64,000 nt of DNA. It comes from Lutjanus erythropterus (taxonomy: Eukaryota > Chordata > Actinopteri > Lutjaniformes > Lutjanidae). The notes beneath the pieces were generated by a model. That model was not told the DNA's origin. It saw nothing but the letters and a program-made list of their open reading frames with translations, and made no database searches. The stretch covers positions 4,868,836-4,932,835 of the forward strand of contig CM034599.1 of assembly GCA_020091685.1 (NCBI GenBank), given 5' to 3'. The translations under genes and the position numbers were made by a program. Below, in pieces: positions 62,701 through 64,000 of this stretch (position 1 is its first letter; the number at the start of each line of letters is the position of its first letter).

Positions 62701-63552
62701 TGATTCGGTTTACTGTTCTGAAATTACAGCATTGTATCTATTGCAACCAACAAGCTTTTACACTGAACTAATACATTAATGGAGCAATATGTAACACCCT
62801 AGTGTTCAAGAGTGAGTACTGCAGTCCAAATAGCAAACAGGAACCATGGACAGTATATTCAGTAGGTTTCAGCCATACTTATATGGTTGGTAGCAGGTTA
62901 CAGGGACACTAAACCTACACGAGCATGAGGCAAACGCAACAAGCAACAACAAGTCCTGCACTGTAAGTTGATCAGTTATTTATAACCCTGTAAACCTGTG
63001 TCGATATATAAAGCTAAGCCTATAAAATAAATGTATTACTAAAAAACCCATTGCTCTGAAATGACAAAATCTGGAGTTTGAGTTCATTTAGTGAATATTC
63101 AGTACTTATTTTAACTCTATGAGAAGTGAATAAACATGAAATGGGCAACAAAAACAGATGTTCCACTCTAGAAATTTCAAACTGGCTGTAGCTTTGTTGT
63201 CGGAGAGGACAGTATTTCAAGATGCATGATTCCTTAATCATCATCTGATGACATATTATGGTAATTTTATGATTTGGTACAGTAAATACACTACATATGC
63301 TTCCTTTAAAAGTTACAACAATATAACAGCAATGATCTAAAGTTTGGTTTCAAAACACAACCACTGAGTCTAGAGCAGGAATTCCAAAGTGGCTGATCTT
63401 AAATCTCATCAGTGGAGGACCTTGTTCCCACCAGTTCAAACCTCATTAACTCACATGCGGTTTATCTCACTCTGGGTCAACACGGCGTTCTCCACGAAGT
63501 ATGGCAGCATCTTCATCACGGCCTCCTGAATGGGTTCTACAACCAGATGCAT
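46730..63552 (-). CDS. ssh1: Slingshot protein phosphatase 1 (complete, 14 coding exons)
   Basis: Cofilin phosphatase: removes the inhibitory Ser3 phosphate of cofilin/ADF and so promotes actin filament turnover in the cytoplasm and at lamellipodia (family knowledge). Exons joined on the minus strand: 63552-63455, 60103-60003, 55941-55877, 54187-54066, 53170-53102, 52927-52862, 52556-52362, 52220-52127, 51506-51378, 51178-51132, 51015-50869, 49901-49701, 49609-48937, 47773-46730. All phases agree and the total is 3,051 nt, giving 1,016 residues; human SSH1 is 1,049. Order of domains: slingshot N-terminal region about 34-268, DEK_C-like helix block about 271-302, dual-specificity phosphatase about 305-445 with HCKMGVSRSAS (Cys388, Arg394), then a long Ser-rich tail. 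The tail contains SVRGKPGLV and LKRSNSLAKLG, which match SSH1 rather than SSH2 or SSH3. Neighbouring coro1c agrees with SSH1. Teleost a/b paralogue not assignable. Confidence 0.96.
48087..48218. mobile_element. hAT-type MITE with perfect 8-bp target duplication
   Basis: A 116-bp element (48,095-48,210) runs from TAGCGTTTCCCAACCTTGG to CCAGGGTTGGGAAACACTG, so its ends are inverted repeats. It is flanked on both sides by CCTTAACA (48,087-48,094 and 48,211-48,218). An 8-bp duplication and TTTCCCAACC ends are hallmarks of hAT transposons. It lies in the ssh1 intron before the last coding exon. Confidence 0.9.
48937..49609 (-). CDS. ssh1: ssh1 coding exon 13 (variable tail, acidic and Gly-rich)
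   Basis: Starts with the conserved SKQRHNKLW after the catalytic domain. It then runs through a Cys/Pro-rich stretch, a conserved FRRLSD motif, a Glu-rich tract (EEEDEEEVQKEEAEMEV), a Gly-rich tract and an Asn run, ending QNLN. Donor GTAAGT. 673 nt, ends in phase 0. The low-complexity part is not obviously shared with human SSH1 and is probably disordered linker. Confidence 0.94.
49701..49901 (-). CDS. ssh1: ssh1 coding exon 12 (catalytic P-loop)
   Basis: Encodes KNHSKCLVHCKMGVSRSAST and then VIAYAMKEYGWSLEKAYNFV. The CX5R catalytic loop is intact (Cys388 and Arg394 in the joined protein), so the enzyme should be active. The exon ends at GILDA plus the first two bases of a Ser codon, before GTACAG. 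201 nt. Confidence 0.97.
50232..50665. mobile_element. Foldback element, copy B (right end missing)
   Basis: Starts TTAAAGGGATCATTCAG..GGTTGTATGAGG like copy A and has the same palindromic interior, but lacks the right terminal repeat. Located in the ssh1 intron between coding exons 11 and 12. Confidence 0.8.
50869..51015 (-). CDS. ssh1: ssh1 coding exon 11 (general-acid loop)
   Basis: Encodes VGYILNVTREIDNFFPGTFS then YHNIRVYDEDATDLLAHW. The YDEDATDLL stretch carries the loop Asp residues expected to supply the general acid of dual-specificity phosphatases. Acceptor CTCCCCAG, donor GTGAGT. 147 nt. Confidence 0.95.
51132..51178 (-). CDS. ssh1: ssh1 coding exon 10 (start of phosphatase domain)
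   Basis: Small 47-nt exon encoding GSEWNASNLEELQET, part of the first strand and helix of the dual-specificity phosphatase fold. Acceptor TTTGTAG, donor GTGATT (weak). Confidence 0.94.
51378..51506 (-). CDS. ssh1: ssh1 coding exon 9 (DEK_C-like region)
   Basis: Encodes IRTELEQHMNCNLKEYKEFI and then DNEMLLILGQMDKATLIFDH. This is the DEK C-terminal-like helix block placed directly before the phosphatase domain in all slingshots. Acceptor is a T-run followed by GTAG, donor GTGAGA. 129 nt, phase 0 at both ends. Confidence 0.96.
52127..52220 (-). CDS. ssh1: ssh1 coding exon 8
   Basis: Encodes PSERERTECLIKAKLRSIMT and then CQDLENVTCKQ, matching the conserved ERTERLIKAKLRSIM block before the DEK_C region. 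Acceptor TTTGGCAG, donor GTAAAA. 94 nt, ends in phase 0. Confidence 0.94.
52362..52556 (-). CDS. ssh1: ssh1 coding exon 7
   Basis: Encodes the SALQVLHKVCEVSRRYNYFP segment through SCINEWNAMKDLETTRPDSP and MFVD. The exon must end at AA before GTCAGT to keep frame with exon 8, where the split codon becomes Lys. GTCAGT is a weaker donor than those of the other exons; reading through it gives a Ser-Val-Asn tail that does not fit the family. 195 nt. Confidence 0.92.
52862..52927 (-). CDS. ssh1: ssh1 coding exon 6
   Basis: Encodes GFTVNTAGRTHVFKPVSVQA and the Met-Trp that follows, diagnostic of slingshots. Acceptor TTGCTCCTCAG, donor GTGAGT. 66 nt. Confidence 0.95.
53102..53170 (-). CDS. ssh1: ssh1 coding exon 5
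   Basis: Encodes KSCSIGMVLPLWSDTKIHLD followed by Gly-Asp, the conserved mid part of the N domain. Acceptor CTCTGCCAG, donor GTGAGT. 69 nt; phase 2 in, phase 2 out. Confidence 0.95.
54066..54187 (-). CDS. ssh1: ssh1 coding exon 4
   Basis: Encodes AVRLESAWSDRVRYMVVVY and then TSGRQDTEENILLGIDFTSK, core of the slingshot N domain. Acceptor CCGTGCAG, donor GTAAGT. 122 nt. An overlapping minus-strand frame here (Gly/His-rich) is a shadow. Confidence 0.95.
54370..54555. mobile_element. LINE/SINE 3' tail-like fragment
   Basis: TTTGGGCTGCATGTTTGTAT followed by AAAGGTGCTATATAAATAAA is the typical 3' tail of vertebrate L2/Maui-type elements. It lies in the ssh1 intron before coding exon 4. Confidence 0.45.
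55645..55666. repeat. Short (CA)n tract
   Basis: About 11 CA units in an ssh1 intron, 200 bases left of coding exon 3. Confidence 0.9.
55877..55941 (-). CDS. ssh1: ssh1 coding exon 3
   Basis: Encodes DLPQHLQVMINILRSEDRI plus KL, conserved in all slingshots. Acceptor CTTCAACAG, donor GTGAGA. The first two bases complete the Gly codon left by exon 2. 65 nt, ends in phase 0. Confidence 0.95.
56000..63450 (-). other. ssh1: Large 5' introns of ssh1
   Basis: Introns 1 and 2 on either side of the 60.0-kb exon. No other exon seen. Contains a hAT-type end (GGGGTTCCCAAACTTTTTC, near 58,388) and a possible inverted-repeat element at about 61,023-61,430 whose right end reads TTTTTACATCCCTAC. Otherwise unremarkable AT-rich sequence. 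Confidence 0.55.
60003..60103 (-). CDS. ssh1: ssh1 coding exon 2 (start of slingshot N domain)
   Basis: Opens after a TTTTTTCAG acceptor and encodes LSESFFMVKGAALFLQQG, the conserved start of the slingshot N-terminal domain, then a Gln/His-rich stretch ending HKHAG. The donor is GTGAGC. Phase 2 in, phase 1 out. Confidence 0.95.
63455..63552 (-). CDS. ssh1: ssh1 coding exon 1, non-classical N-terminus
   Basis: This exon encodes 32 residues plus two bases of codon 33, beginning MHLVVEPIQEAVMKMLPYF and ending QSEINR. It ends CGC-AT before a GTGAGT donor. The two leftover bases join with the C that opens the 60,103 exon to give Ile, continuing in frame into LSESFFMVKG. An in-frame TGA lies upstream of the Met, so this ATG is the first possible start in the exon. 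A tiny upstream ORF (ATG AAG AGG AGG TAG) precedes it. The textbook slingshot start, MALVTLQRSPTPSA, is not present anywhere in the window. This is therefore an alternative first exon, or the canonical exon lies beyond 64 kb. The segment looks helical and amphipathic. No family assignment is made for it. Confidence 0.72.
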
Positions 63553-63950
63553 CCTGTCGTCCGGGATGAAACACCCAGGCGAGCTACCTCCTCTTCATCA
63601 GCCTCCAGAAACAGTGAAGCAGCAAAGTGCAAAAGAGGAGAAGACCGACGGTTTTAAGTCTTGGTCCACCACTTTTGAGTGACAGACTGACTGACTGACA
63701 GCCTGCGCTCATCTGTGCCGCTCAGTGAAAAAGTGCCGTCTGTTCAGACGCCACACCCTCTTGTTTCCTCCTCCTCCTCCTCCTCCCTCATCTGAGCGTC
63801 TCTGTGTGTGAGAGCAAGTCAGACTCCTGCCTGCCTGGAGGGACCTACTGCAGTCTCCACCCGCTGCCTCAGGCACGCACAACTGTGCTTGTCTCCTCCG
63901 TCCCTCTGTCTGTTTGGTCTGTGTCACACTCTTTTACAGTATACTGAAGG
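63553..63950 (-). promoter_or_regulatory. ssh1: ssh1 5' UTR and proximal promoter region
   Basis: GC-richer sequence upstream of the first ATG, with CT/GA-rich tracts and no clear TATA box. A four-codon upstream ORF (ATG AAG AGG AGG TAG, at about 63,584-63,598) precedes the main start and could reduce translation. The transcription start is not determinable by eye. Confidence 0.4.
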
Positions 63951-64000
63951 TAACATGTTTGCATCCATAAGAAAGAGAGTAAATGTCATTCATGATAAAC

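Overview
The window is vertebrate nuclear DNA, most likely from a ray-finned (percomorph-type) teleost. The recognisable exons are vertebrate coronin and Slingshot exons with GT-AG splice sites. The non-coding DNA is AT-rich, carries long CA/GT microsatellites and is packed with short inverted-repeat DNA transposons typical of fish genomes. The species cannot be named from the sequence alone. All three supported genes lie on the minus strand.

Layout, left to right. (1) 1-30.26 kb: 5' part of a coronin 1C gene (coro1c). The GC-rich, CCAAT/GC-box promoter and untranslated exon 1 are near 30.13-30.26 kb. The first coding exon (start Met plus 64 residues) is at 11,886-12,082. Everything left of it is intron, and the WD-repeat exons lie outside the window. 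(2) 30.4-33.2 kb: repeat-rich spacer with an old hAT-like element. (3) 33.28-40.45 kb: a gene I do not recognise. It has a TATA/CRE-type promoter with an untranslated exon 1 at about 40.36-40.45 kb and one large coding exon (33,276-35,393, up to 705 codons) for a charged, low-complexity, probably disordered protein. (4) 40.5-44.4 kb: transposon-rich spacer with a 0.97-kb inverted-repeat element carrying a roughly 57-bp minisatellite. (5) 44.4-64 kb: a complete slingshot phosphatase gene (ssh1-type). I could join 14 coding exons with every splice phase matching (3,051 nt, 1,016 codons plus stop), followed by a roughly 2.3-kb 3' UTR.

The coro1c-ssh1 order and orientation match the human CORO1C-SSH1 neighbourhood. 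The two products act on the same process: coronins control Arp2/3 and actin turnover, and SSH1 dephosphorylates and activates cofilin. The unrecognised gene sits between them.

Points most worth following up: the unusual first coding exon of ssh1, which replaces the classical slingshot N-terminus; the unrecognised gene; a transposon end directly against that gene's splice acceptor; a foldback element inside the ssh1 3' UTR; paired minisatellite-bearing inverted-repeat elements; oppositely oriented MITEs flanking coro1c exon 2; and a hAT MITE with a perfect 8-bp target duplication.

Limits: exon calls were made by eye from reading frame, splice sites and remembered family sequence. Transposon family names are from pattern memory. 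Single-copy conserved non-coding DNA cannot be proven without alignments.
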